28,491 bases of DNA from Burkholderiaceae bacterium (GTDB lineage: Bacteria; Pseudomonadota; Gammaproteobacteria; Burkholderiales; Burkholderiaceae_C): the NCBI GenBank assembly GCA_025458585.1, contig JALOSD010000024.1, positions 1 through 28,491 on the forward strand, written 5' to 3'. Positions 7,261 to 14,679 of this stretch are shown piece by piece (the first letter of the stretch is position 1; every line of letters begins with the position of its first letter). Below the pieces are notes generated by a model, which had not been told where the DNA came from, searched no databases, and saw only the letters and a list, made by a program, of their open reading frames with translations. Both the position numbers and the translations under genes were made by a program.

Positions 7261-7343
7261 GCGCCGCCGCCTGGCCGCCCGAAGGCGGCGCTCGTCCTCC
7301 CTCGGGGAGGTGGTCGCGCAGTGACCGGAGGGTTGTCATATGA
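7257..7343 (+). other. Bridging mini-ORF between isp1 and isp2
   Basis: A 28-codon reading frame starts with an ATG overlapping the isp1 stop (ATGA, 7257-7260) and ends with a TGA overlapping the isp2 start (ATGA, 7340-7343). It spans the hairpin repeat described separately. Its peptide (MSAAAWPPEGGARPPSGR and on) has no recognisable domain. Its likely meaning is that inserted repeat DNA was kept in a frame preserving translational coupling, rather than a functional peptide. The upstream start context (catatgag) resembles the true isp2 start context. Confidence 0.5.
7274..7310 (+). repeat. Tandem GC-rich hairpins, intergenic palindromic repeat type
   Basis: Two adjacent perfect stems are visible: gccgcc/ggcggc (7274-7279 with 7284-7289, loop cgaa) and cctccc/gggagg (7296-7301 with 7305-7310, loop tcg). 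The sequence resembles dispersed intergenic repeats common in GC-rich betaproteobacteria (from general knowledge; copy number here unknown). It is followed by ggaggg at 7327-7332, which provides the isp2 ribosome binding site. It may stabilise or attenuate the mRNA between isp1 and isp2. Confidence 0.65.
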
Positions 7344-8641
7344 GTACGGCAGCAGCCAAGCCGGGCTTCGACCGTCAGGGCGAGCTCAGTGACGAGGCGC
7401 GCGTCGACGCCGCGATGCGCAGCTTCGTGCGCGAGTTCGGCGTCACCGCCGCCGTGCACATGGAGGCCTGCGTGCGCTGCGGCATGTGCGCCGAGGCCTG
7501 CCACTTCCACGTCACGACGGGCGAGGCGAAGTACACGCCGGCGTACAAGCTCGAGCCTTTCCGCCGCGCCTACTTCCGCGAGGCGAGCCCGTTCGCGCCG
7601 ATCGTGCGCGCGCTCGGCCTGGTCAAGAAGCTCGGCATCGACGAGCTGCAGCAGTGGCAGGAGCTGATCTACGACTCGTGCACGATGTGCGGGCGCTGCA
7701 CGCTCGTGTGCCCGATGGGCATCGACATCGCCGAGCTCGTCAAGGAGGCGCGCCACGGCATGTTCAAGGCCGGCCTGATCCCCGAGCGCCTCGCGCTGAT
7801 GGACCGCGCCGCGCAGCAGTGGGGCAGCCCGGCGACGCCGCCCGAGGACCTGCCCGACATCCTCGCCGAGGTGTCCGAAGAGCATGGGGTGCCGATCCCG
7901 TGCGACCTCGAACGGGCCGACATCCTCGTCACCGCGGCACCGGCCGAGCTCGGCGACCACACCAAGGCGCTCGCGGACGCAGCGAAGATCCTGAACCGCC
8001 TCGGCCTGAAGTGGACGATGCACCAGGGCGGCTTCGACGCGTCGAACATCGGCTTCAACAACGGCGACCTGAAGCTGCAGGAGCGGCTGACGAAGGCATT
8101 GATCGACACCGCGGTGAAGATCGGCGCCAAGACGATCCTGCTGCCCGAGTGCGGCCACGCCTACGGCGCCGCGCGCTGGGAGGCGGCCAAGTGGTACGAC
8201 GGCGCGCTGCCGGTGCGCATCATCCACATGACCGAGTTCCTCGACGAGCAGATCGCCAGCGGCAAGCTGCGCGTCAAGCCGATTGGCGACACCGCCACGT
8301 TCCACGACCCGTGCCAGATCGTGCGCCGCGGCGGGCTCGAAGCGGCGGCACGGCGGGTGCTGGCCGCGCTCGGCTTGCCGCTCACCGAGCTGAAGGACCA
8401 CGGGGTCGCGGGCTTCTGCTGCGGCGGCGGGGGCGGCGTGGTGTCGAACATCCGCGCCGCGCCGCTGCGCGCCAAGGTGTTCGAGATGAAGAAGGCCCAG
8501 GTGGAGGCCACCGGCGCCAAGCGTTTCGTCACCAGCTGCGGCCAGTGCCGCATCACGCTCGAGCAGGGTGCGAAGGCGACGCACTGGACCAAGAAGCCCG
8601 AGAGCCTGCTGGAACTCGTGGCCGAAAACATGGCGGAATGA
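7340..8641 (+). CDS. isp2: Isp2, HdrD-like iron-sulfur subunit of the hydrogenase
   Basis: Isp2 resembles the catalytic subunit HdrD of heterodisulfide reductase and is thought to pass electrons between Isp1 and the quinone pool or a cytoplasmic acceptor. The 433-residue protein has two [4Fe-4S] ferredoxin motifs, with cysteines at 44, 47, 50, 54 and 114, 117, 120, 124. Two CCG-type cysteine domains follow (first around LLPECGHAY to HDPCQIVRRGG, second around GFCCGGGGG to TSCGQCRI), which in HdrD bind a noncubane cluster. There is no signal peptide, consistent with a cytoplasmic side location. ATG 7340 has ggaggg seven bases upstream. One base separates its stop from hynL. Whether it reduces a disulfide or a persulfide is unknown. 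Confidence 0.94.
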   Translation: MSTAAAKPGFDRQGELSDEARVDAAMRSFVREFGVTAAVHMEACVRCGMCAEACHFHVTTGEAKYTPAYKLEPFRRAYFREASPFAPIVRALGLVKKLGIDELQQWQELIYDSCTMCGRCTLVCPMGIDIAELVKEARHGMFKAGLIPERLALMDRAAQQWGSPATPPEDLPDILAEVSEEHGVPIPCDLERADILVTAAPAELGDHTKALADAAKILNRLGLKWTMHQGGFDASNIGFNNGDLKLQERLTKALIDTAVKIGAKTILLPECGHAYGAARWEAAKWYDGALPVRIIHMTEFLDEQIASGKLRVKPIGDTATFHDPCQIVRRGGLEAAARRVLAALGLPLTELKDHGVAGFCCGGGGGVVSNIRAAPLRAKVFEMKKAQVEATGAKRFVTSCGQCRITLEQGAKATHWTKKPESLLELVAENMAE

Positions 8642-8642
8642 C

Positions 8643-10385
8643 ATGAACAAGAGAGTCGTCGTCGACCCGATCACCCGCATCGAGGGCCACCTGCGCATCG
8701 AGGCCGAGACCGCGGCCGACGGCTCGATCACCGGGGCCTGGAGCTCGGGCACGATGGTGCGCGGCATCGAGCTGATCCTCAAGGGCCGCGACCCGCGCGA
8801 GGCCTGGGCCTTCGCGCAGCGCATCTGCGGCGTGTGCACGCTGGTGCACGGCATCGCGTCGGTGCGTTCGGTCGAGGACGCGCTCGGCTGGACGATCCCC
8901 GCCAACGCGAACCTGATCCGCAACCTGATGGTCGCGGCGCAGCACGTGCACGACCACGTGATGCACTTCTACCACCTGCACGCGCTCGACTGGGTCGACG
9001 TCGTCTCGGCGCTGAAGGCCGACCCGAAGGCCACCTCCGAACTCGCGCAGTCGATCTCGTCGTACCCGAAGTCGAGTCCCGGCTATTTCGCCGACACGCA
9101 AAAGCGCATCAAGCAGTTCGTCGACAGCGGCCAGCTCGGCATCTTCGCCGGCGGCTTCTGGGGCCACCCGGCGTACAAGCTGCCGCCGGAGGCGAACCTG
9201 ATGGCGGTCGCGCACTACCTCGAGGCGCTCGCCTGGCAGCGCGAGGTGGCCAAGCTGCACGCGATCTTCGGCGGCAAGAACCCGCACCCCAACTTCCTCG
9301 TTGGCGGCTCGCCGAGCCCGATCAGCGCCGCGCCGGGCAGCAGCGGTGCCGCGGCAACGACGGTCAACATCGTCACGCTCGAGCAAGTGCGCGGGATCAT
9401 CAGGTCGATGCAGGCGTTCGTCGACCAGGTCTACCTGCCCGACACGCTCGCGATCGCGAGCTTCTACAAGGACTGGTTCGCGCGCGGCGAGGGCGTCGGC
9501 AACTTCCTGACGGTGGGCGACTTCCCGTCCGACGGCGGCGGCGACCGCTCGAAGTGGCTGATCCCGGCCGGCGTCGTGATGGGGCGTGACCTGACGAAGA
9601 TCGAGCCCGTGGACCTGAAGGACCCGGCGCAGGTGCAGGAGTTCGTCGCCCACTCGTGGTACGACTACACCGGCGGCAAGAAGCAGGGCCTGCACCCGCA
9701 CGCCGGCGAAACCCGGCTGAACTACACCGGGCCGAAGCCGCCGTTCGAGCAGCTCGACGTCGACGGCGGCTACTCGTGGCTGAAGTCGCCGCGCTGGCGC
9801 GGCAAGCCGATGGAAGTGGGCCCGCTGGCGCGCCTCGTGATGTTGTACGCCACCGGCCACGAACCGACGAAGGCACTCGCCGACCATGCGCTGAAGACGC
9901 TCGACCTGCCGCTGGAGGCGATCTTCTCGACGCTCGGCCGCACGGCGGCGCGCACGATCGAGTCGAAGGTGCTCGCCGACCAGATGATGGGTTGGCTCGA
10001 CAGCCTGATCGCCAACATCAAGGCCGGCGAGCTGTCGGTGCAGAACACGACGCTGTGGGACCCGAAGACCTGGCCGCGCGAGGCCAAGGGCGTGGGCTTC
10101 ATGGAGGCGCCGCGCGGCGCGCTCGCGCACTACATCGTGATCAAGGACGGCAAGATCGACAACTACCAGGCCGTGGTACCGAGCACGTGGAACGCCGGCC
10201 CGCGCGACGCTGCCGGCCAGCCCGGCCCGTACGAGGCGGCGCTGATGGACCGTCACCAGCTGCACGACGCCAAGCAGCCGCTCGAGATCCAGCGCACGAT
10301 CCACAGCTTCGATCCCTGCATCGCGTGCGCGGTGCACGTCGTCGATCCGCAGGGCAGCGAGCTCACGCGCCTGCAGGTGCGCTGA
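8643..10385 (+). CDS. hynL: [NiFe]-hydrogenase large subunit (group 1e)
   Basis: This subunit carries the NiFe(CN)2CO centre where H2 is split. The 580-residue protein shows the L1 motif RICGVC (C62, C65) and the L2 motif DPCIACAVH (C559, C562), giving the four nickel-binding cysteines, with conserved TRIEGHLR near the start. Cleavage after H565 would remove a 15-residue tail, the job of the protease encoded at the start of the operon. Length is normal and no frame defect is visible. It starts one base after isp2 and ends the hydrogenase block; a 177-bp gap then precedes soeA. With the twin-arginine small subunit it should be exported as a folded dimer. Confidence 0.97.
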   Translation: MNKRVVVDPITRIEGHLRIEAETAADGSITGAWSSGTMVRGIELILKGRDPREAWAFAQRICGVCTLVHGIASVRSVEDALGWTIPANANLIRNLMVAAQHVHDHVMHFYHLHALDWVDVVSALKADPKATSELAQSISSYPKSSPGYFADTQKRIKQFVDSGQLGIFAGGFWGHPAYKLPPEANLMAVAHYLEALAWQREVAKLHAIFGGKNPHPNFLVGGSPSPISAAPGSSGAAATTVNIVTLEQVRGIIRSMQAFVDQVYLPDTLAIASFYKDWFARGEGVGNFLTVGDFPSDGGGDRSKWLIPAGVVMGRDLTKIEPVDLKDPAQVQEFVAHSWYDYTGGKKQGLHPHAGETRLNYTGPKPPFEQLDVDGGYSWLKSPRWRGKPMEVGPLARLVMLYATGHEPTKALADHALKTLDLPLEAIFSTLGRTAARTIESKVLADQMMGWLDSLIANIKAGELSVQNTTLWDPKTWPREAKGVGFMEAPRGALAHYIVIKDGKIDNYQAVVPSTWNAGPRDAAGQPGPYEAALMDRHQLHDAKQPLEIQRTIHSFDPCIACAVHVVDPQGSELTRLQVR

Positions 10386-10562
10386 TGCCGCCGTCGGCCC
10401 CGGTGCCGCGTCATCCCCCAGATGGGTTACAGGCGATTACCCGTCCCGGCTATGGACGCTCGAATGCCCCCTCTTGCCTAATGGCGGCGGAGACAAGTCC
10501 GGCCGCCGCGGCGGTCGGTGCAACGCATGCCGGCCCCGCGTCGGCCGCATGAAGAACGACGA
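10386..10562 (+). promoter_or_regulatory. Spacer between hynL and soeA, possible promoter
   Basis: The 177-bp gap is less GC-rich in its middle than its surroundings and no gene is evident. A weak sigma70-like pair can be seen, ttacag (10427-10432) and tatgga (10451-10456), 18 bases apart. This is a poor match, so the promoter is tentative. I see no clear terminator hairpin with a T-run after hynL. Confidence 0.3.
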
Positions 10563-13225
10563 ATGGCGCCGACCCCGCTGCACGACCCCTCCGCGCCGCC
10601 GATTCCGGGCGCGGCGACCGAGACGCGCAACACCACGTGCTACATGTGCGCGTGCCGTTGCGGCATCCGCGTGCACCTGCGCGAGGGCGAGAACGGCCCC
10701 GAGGTGCGCTACATCGAGGGGAACCCCGACCATCCGCTGAACCAGGGCGTGATCTGCGCCAAGGGCAGCTCGGGGATCATGAAGCAGTACTCGCCGGCAC
10801 GGCTGACGCAGCCGCTGCTGCGCAAGCCGGCGGCCGCGACCAGATGCAGGCTCTCACGGGCCTGTTCGCACGCCAGTTCGGCACGCCGAACTACGCCGCG
10901 CACGGCGGCTTCTGCTCGGTCAACATGGCCGCCGGCATGATCTACACGATCGGCGGCTCGTTCTGGGAGTTCGGCGGCCCCGACCTCGACCGCGCGAAGC
11001 TGTTCGTGATGATCGGCACCGCCGAGGACCACCCGGTGCGCACCGGCTACTCGGCGATCGCCGACGAGTGGGTGCCGATCAAGCCGGGCACCGACGGCGC
11101 GCTGCTGCTCGCGCTGATCCACGAGATCGTCAAGCTCGGCCTGTACGACCGCGACTTCATCGCGCGCTACACCAACGCCGGCCAGCTCGTGAACCAGGAC
11201 GAGGCCAGCGACGCGTTCGGCATGATGCTGCGCAACGCCGACGGCGACGTCGTCAACCCGCTGCGCCCGCACAACTTCTGGTGGTGGGACCGCCACACGG
11301 GAAGGCCGGTGGCCGACCACACCGAAGGCGCCGACCCGGCGCTGCTCGGGCGCTTCGTGCTGCCGGACGGACCGCTGAAGGGCACGCCCGCGGTGCCGGC
11401 GTTCCAGCTGCTCGTCGACAGAGTCAAGGACACCACGCCCGAGTGGGCGGCCGAGATCACCGGCATCCCGGCAGCGACGATCCGCCGTCTCGCGCACGAG
11501 ATCGGCATCACGGCACGCGACCAGCGCATCGAGCTGCCGATCGCGTGGACCGACAGCTGGGGCCGGCGTCACAAGTCGGTCATCGGCCGGCCGGTCGCGT
11601 TCCACGCGATGCGCGGGCTGGCGGCGCACAGCAACGGCTTCCAGACGATCCGCTCGCTGGCGATCCTGATGAGCCTGCTGGGCACGATCGACCGCCCGGG
11701 CGGGTTCCGCCACAAGGCGCCGTACCCGCGCGCGGTGCCGCCCAACGCCCGCCCGCCGAAGGGCCCCGACGCCGTCAAGCCCGACACGCCGCTCAACGGC
11801 GCGCCGCTCGGCTGGCCCGAGAGCCCCGACGACCTGTTCGTCGACGCCAACGGCGAGCCGGTGCGCATCGACAAGGGCTTCAGCTGGGAGCACCCGCTGT
11901 CGGCGCACGGGCTGATGCACAACGTCATCACCAACGCCTGGCGCGGCGACCCGTACCCGATCGACACGCTGCTGATCTTCATGGCCAACATGGCGTGGAA
12001 CTCGACGATGAGCGACGCCTTCCAGTCGGAGATGACCGCGTTCGCCGACCTGATCCTGCCCGACACGACGTACCTCGAGCGCCACGACTGCATGTCGATC
12101 CTCGACCGGCCGATCAGCGAGTTCGACGGCCCCGTCGACTCGGTGCGCATCCCGGTGCTGCCGCCGCTGGGCCAGTGCAAGCCGTTCCAGGAGGTGCTCG
12201 TCGAGCTGGCGAGCCGCCTGAAGTTCCCGGCGTTCACGACCGCCGAGGGCGCGCGCAAGTACCGCGACTATCCCGACTTCATCGTCCACTACGAGACCGC
12301 GCCGGGCTCGGGCATCGGCTTTCTCGCCGGCTGGCGCGGCAAGGACGGCGAGAAGTCGATGCGCGGCGAGCCGAACCCGCGCCAGTGGGAGATGTACGAG
12401 AAGAACAACTGCGTGTACCACCACGTGCTGCCGCCCGAGGCGCAGTACATGCGCAACTGGAACCGCGACTACATGGCGTGGGCGCAGAAGAACGGCCTGC
12501 GGCGCGACAACGACCCGATCGTCATCCACCTGTACTCCGAGTTCCTGCACAGCTTCCGCCTCGCGGCGCAGGGCAGGCGCGCCGGCAAGCAGCCGCCCGA
12601 CCGCCTGCGCGAGCGGGTGGCGACCTACTTCGACGCGCTGCCGTTCTGGTACGCGCCGCTCGAGGCGCAGGCCACCGACCTCGCGCGCTACCCGCTCGCC
12701 GCGGTCACGCAGCGACCGATGGCGATGTACCACTCGTGGGACTCGCAGAACGCCTGGCTGCGCCAGATCCACGCGCACAACTACCTGTACGTCAATCCGG
12801 TGACGGCGCGCACCGCCGGCATCGCCGACGGCGGCTGGATGTGGGTCGAGTCGCAGTGGGGCAAGGTGCGCTGCATGTGCCGCTACTCGGAGGCGGTCGA
12901 ACCCGGCACGGTGTGGACGTGGAACGCGATCGGCAAGTCCGCAGGCGCCTGGTCGCTGAGCGACGACGCCAACGAATCGCAGCGCGGCTTCCTGCTCAAC
13001 CACCTGATCAAGGAGGAGTTGCCGCTCACGCCGGGCAGCGCGGTGTCCAACTCCGACCCGATCACCGGCCAGGCCGCGTGGTACGACGTGCGCGTGCGCA
13101 TCGTGCCCGCGCAGGCCGGCGAGCCGGCGGCGACCTGGCCGCAGTTCGAGCCGATGCCGCGCCTGCCGGGCATGCCGATCGAGCCGCCGAAGGCGCGCGC
13201 GTGGATGGCGGGGGCGAAGACGTGA
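10563..13225 (+). pseudogene. soeA: Molybdopterin sulfite dehydrogenase catalytic subunit SoeA-like, with a frameshifting deletion and an in-frame deletion
   Basis: SoeA binds the molybdenum cofactor and oxidises sulfite to sulfate in the cytoplasm. The N-terminus has the [4Fe-4S] motif (CYMCACRCG, then GVICAKGSSG) and no Tat signal, which favours Soe over periplasmic Psr/Phs enzymes. Later segments such as FGTPNYAAHGGFCSVNMAA, the AMRGLAAHSNGFQT region and the C-terminal molybdopterin-binding domain fit the family. Frame 3 runs from the ATG to about 10828 (LLRKP); from about 10832 the protein continues in frame 2 (GRDQMQAL). About 40 family residues are missing there. A second gap is in frame near 11032: MIGTAEDH joins PVRTGYSA directly, without the usual segment of about 23 residues. 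As written the gene cannot make an intact enzyme. Sequence error is possible. Confidence 0.82.
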
Positions 13226-13257
13226 CACAGCTCGCGTCTCAGGAGGGCAAGCTGTGA
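13222..13257 (+). other. Bridging mini-ORF with duplicated soeB start region
   Basis: A 16-nt sequence, gtgacacagctcgcgt, occurs at 13222-13237 and 13254-13269. The first copy overlaps the soeA stop as GTGA and would have been an ordinary coupled soeB start; it now begins an 11-codon frame that ends in the TGA of the second GTGA at 13254-13257. Between the copies lies aggaggg (13241-13247), a strong ribosome binding site for the second start. The structure parallels the mini-ORF between isp1 and isp2. Confidence 0.6.
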
Positions 13258-13922
13258 CACAGCTCGCGTTGGTCATCGACCTCAACGTCTGCGTCGGCTG
13301 CCACGCCTGCGTGACGAGCTGCAAGCAGTGGAACACGTCGGGCTCGGCCGGCCCGCTCGTCGACGAGAACCCCTACGGCGCCGACCCGACCGGCACCTTC
13401 TTCAACCGCGTGATGACGTTCGAGGTCGGCGAGTACCCGAACACGCAGACGGTGCACTTCCCGAAGAGCTGCCTGCACTGCGAGGATCCGCCGTGCGTGC
13501 CGGTGTGCCCCACCGGCGCGAGCTACAAGCGCAAGGAGGACGGCATCGTCCTCGTCGACTACGACAAGTGCATCGGCTGCAAGTACTGCAGCTGGGCCTG
13601 CCCGTACGGCGTGCGCGAGCTCGACGAAGAGCGCAAGGTGATGACCAAGTGCACGCTGTGCGTCGACCGCGTGACCGACACGACGCTGCCGGTGGCCGAG
13701 CGCAAGCCGGCGTGCGTGCTCGCGTGCCCGCCGGGCGCGCGCATCTTCGGTGACATCCACGACCCGGCGTCCGACGCCGCAAAGGCGATCGCCGAGCGTG
13801 GCGGCTACCCGCTGATGCCCGAATGGGGCACGCAGCCGGCCAACCACTACCTGCCGCGCCGGCGCACCGAGATCACGATCCACCCCGAGGACCTGCACCC
13901 GCGTTCTCCGTCATCTTCCTGA
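13254..13922 (+). CDS. soeB: Four-cluster ferredoxin subunit SoeB-like, C-terminus altered
   Basis: SoeB carries electrons from the molybdenum subunit to the membrane anchor. The 222-residue product begins with ALVIDLNVCVGCHACVTSC (C13, C16, C19, C23) and has further cysteine groups at CLHCEDPPCVPVCP, CIGCKYCSWACP and CTLCVDR with PACVLACP, enough for four [4Fe-4S] clusters as in DmsB, PsrB and SoeB. GTG 13254 follows aggaggg and is the start in use; the frame is open to 13922. The last codons after EDLHP (about 13899) read RSPSSS, because the sequence there has passed into the start of soeC. The natural SoeB tail and soeC start codon appear to have been deleted. The core should still fold. 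Confidence 0.87.
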   Translation: MTQLALVIDLNVCVGCHACVTSCKQWNTSGSAGPLVDENPYGADPTGTFFNRVMTFEVGEYPNTQTVHFPKSCLHCEDPPCVPVCPTGASYKRKEDGIVLVDYDKCIGCKYCSWACPYGVRELDEERKVMTKCTLCVDRVTDTTLPVAERKPACVLACPPGARIFGDIHDPASDAAKAIAERGGYPLMPEWGTQPANHYLPRRRTEITIHPEDLHPRSPSSS

Positions 13923-14679
13923 CGACGCTGATCGGCGCCGCGCAGGGTCTGTTTCTCGCGCTGTTCGCCGCCGAGTTGTCGGGCTTTGGCCGCGGTGACG
14001 GCGAGGCGGCGTTCCTCGTCACCGGCGGCGTTGTCGCCGTCGTGCTGACCGGCCTCGGTCTGTTCGCGTCGTTCTTCCACCTCGGCCGGCCCGAGCGCGC
14101 GTGGCGCGCAGCGGCGATGTGGCGCACGTCGTGGCTGTCGCGCGAAGTGATCGTGCTGCCAGCCTTCGGCGCGTTCGCGCTCGCCTGGGCCGTCGCGCAC
14201 CTGCTCGGGCTGCCCGGCACGATCGCGCTTGGGGCGGCAGGCGCGCTGACGGCGATCGCGCTGTTCGTCTGCACCGCGATGATCTACGCGTCGGTGCGCT
14301 TCATCCAGGAGTGGGCGAGCGCGTACACGATCGTCAACTACCTGCTGCTCTGAAGCCCAAGTCGACGCTGCAGACGGCGATCGGCGTCAGGCACCCGCGC
14401 ATCGCCCAGCGCTCGCAGGGCTTCATGGGCGGCTCGTTCAACACGCGCGAGTTCTTCCACGGCAAGGCGCCGCACGTGCTGAAGAACGTCAAGTGGGCTT
14501 TCCTCGTGCTGGCGTTCGCGGCGCCGCTCGTGATGCTCGCGGTCGGCGCGGGCAGCGCGTCGGCGGCGTGGTTCGGGCTCGCGTTCGCGATCCAGTACGT
14601 CGGCCTGCTGGCCGAGCGCTGGTTCTTCTTCGCGCAGGCCAACCACCCGCAGAACCTGTACTACCAGACCGTGTCGTGA
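13893..14679 (+). pseudogene. soeC: DmsC-like membrane anchor SoeC, start codon missing and internal deletion
   Basis: SoeC is the multi-helix quinone-reducing anchor of the sulfite dehydrogenase. Frame 2 gives AFSVIFLTTLIGAAQGLF from about 13901, a typical DmsC-family N-terminus, and continues through membrane helices to VNYLLL, where TGA at 14351-14353 stops it. The family then resumes in frame 1 at LKPKSTLQTAIGVRHPRIAQ (from 14350), continues with FNTREFFHG, and ends at NLYYQTVS. The stretch normally between VNYLLL and the KPKSTLQ segment, about 50 residues or two helices, is absent. There is also no start codon, since ctgcaccc of soeB runs straight into gcgttctcc. The start coordinate is therefore approximate. 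The stop overlaps the next gene's GTG (14676-14679). Confidence 0.8.

Noticed and set aside
10563..13225. Polysulfide or thiosulfate reductase (Psr/Phs) instead of SoeA
   Set aside because: There is no twin-arginine signal, so the subunit should be cytoplasmic, and segments such as FGTPNYAAHGGFCSVNMAA fit the Soe group better; some doubt remains because the gene is damaged.
10709..13336. Long antisense open frame of 875 codons opposite soeA, and similar long frames elsewhere (for example 21605-24724 minus)
   Set aside because: They mirror the codon bias of GC-rich genes on the other strand, have arginine- and histidine-rich low-complexity translations and match no family.
13823..14353. SoeC start at ATG 13823
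   Set aside because: The first 25 codons of that frame are the out-of-frame end of soeB; family similarity begins only at about 13901.
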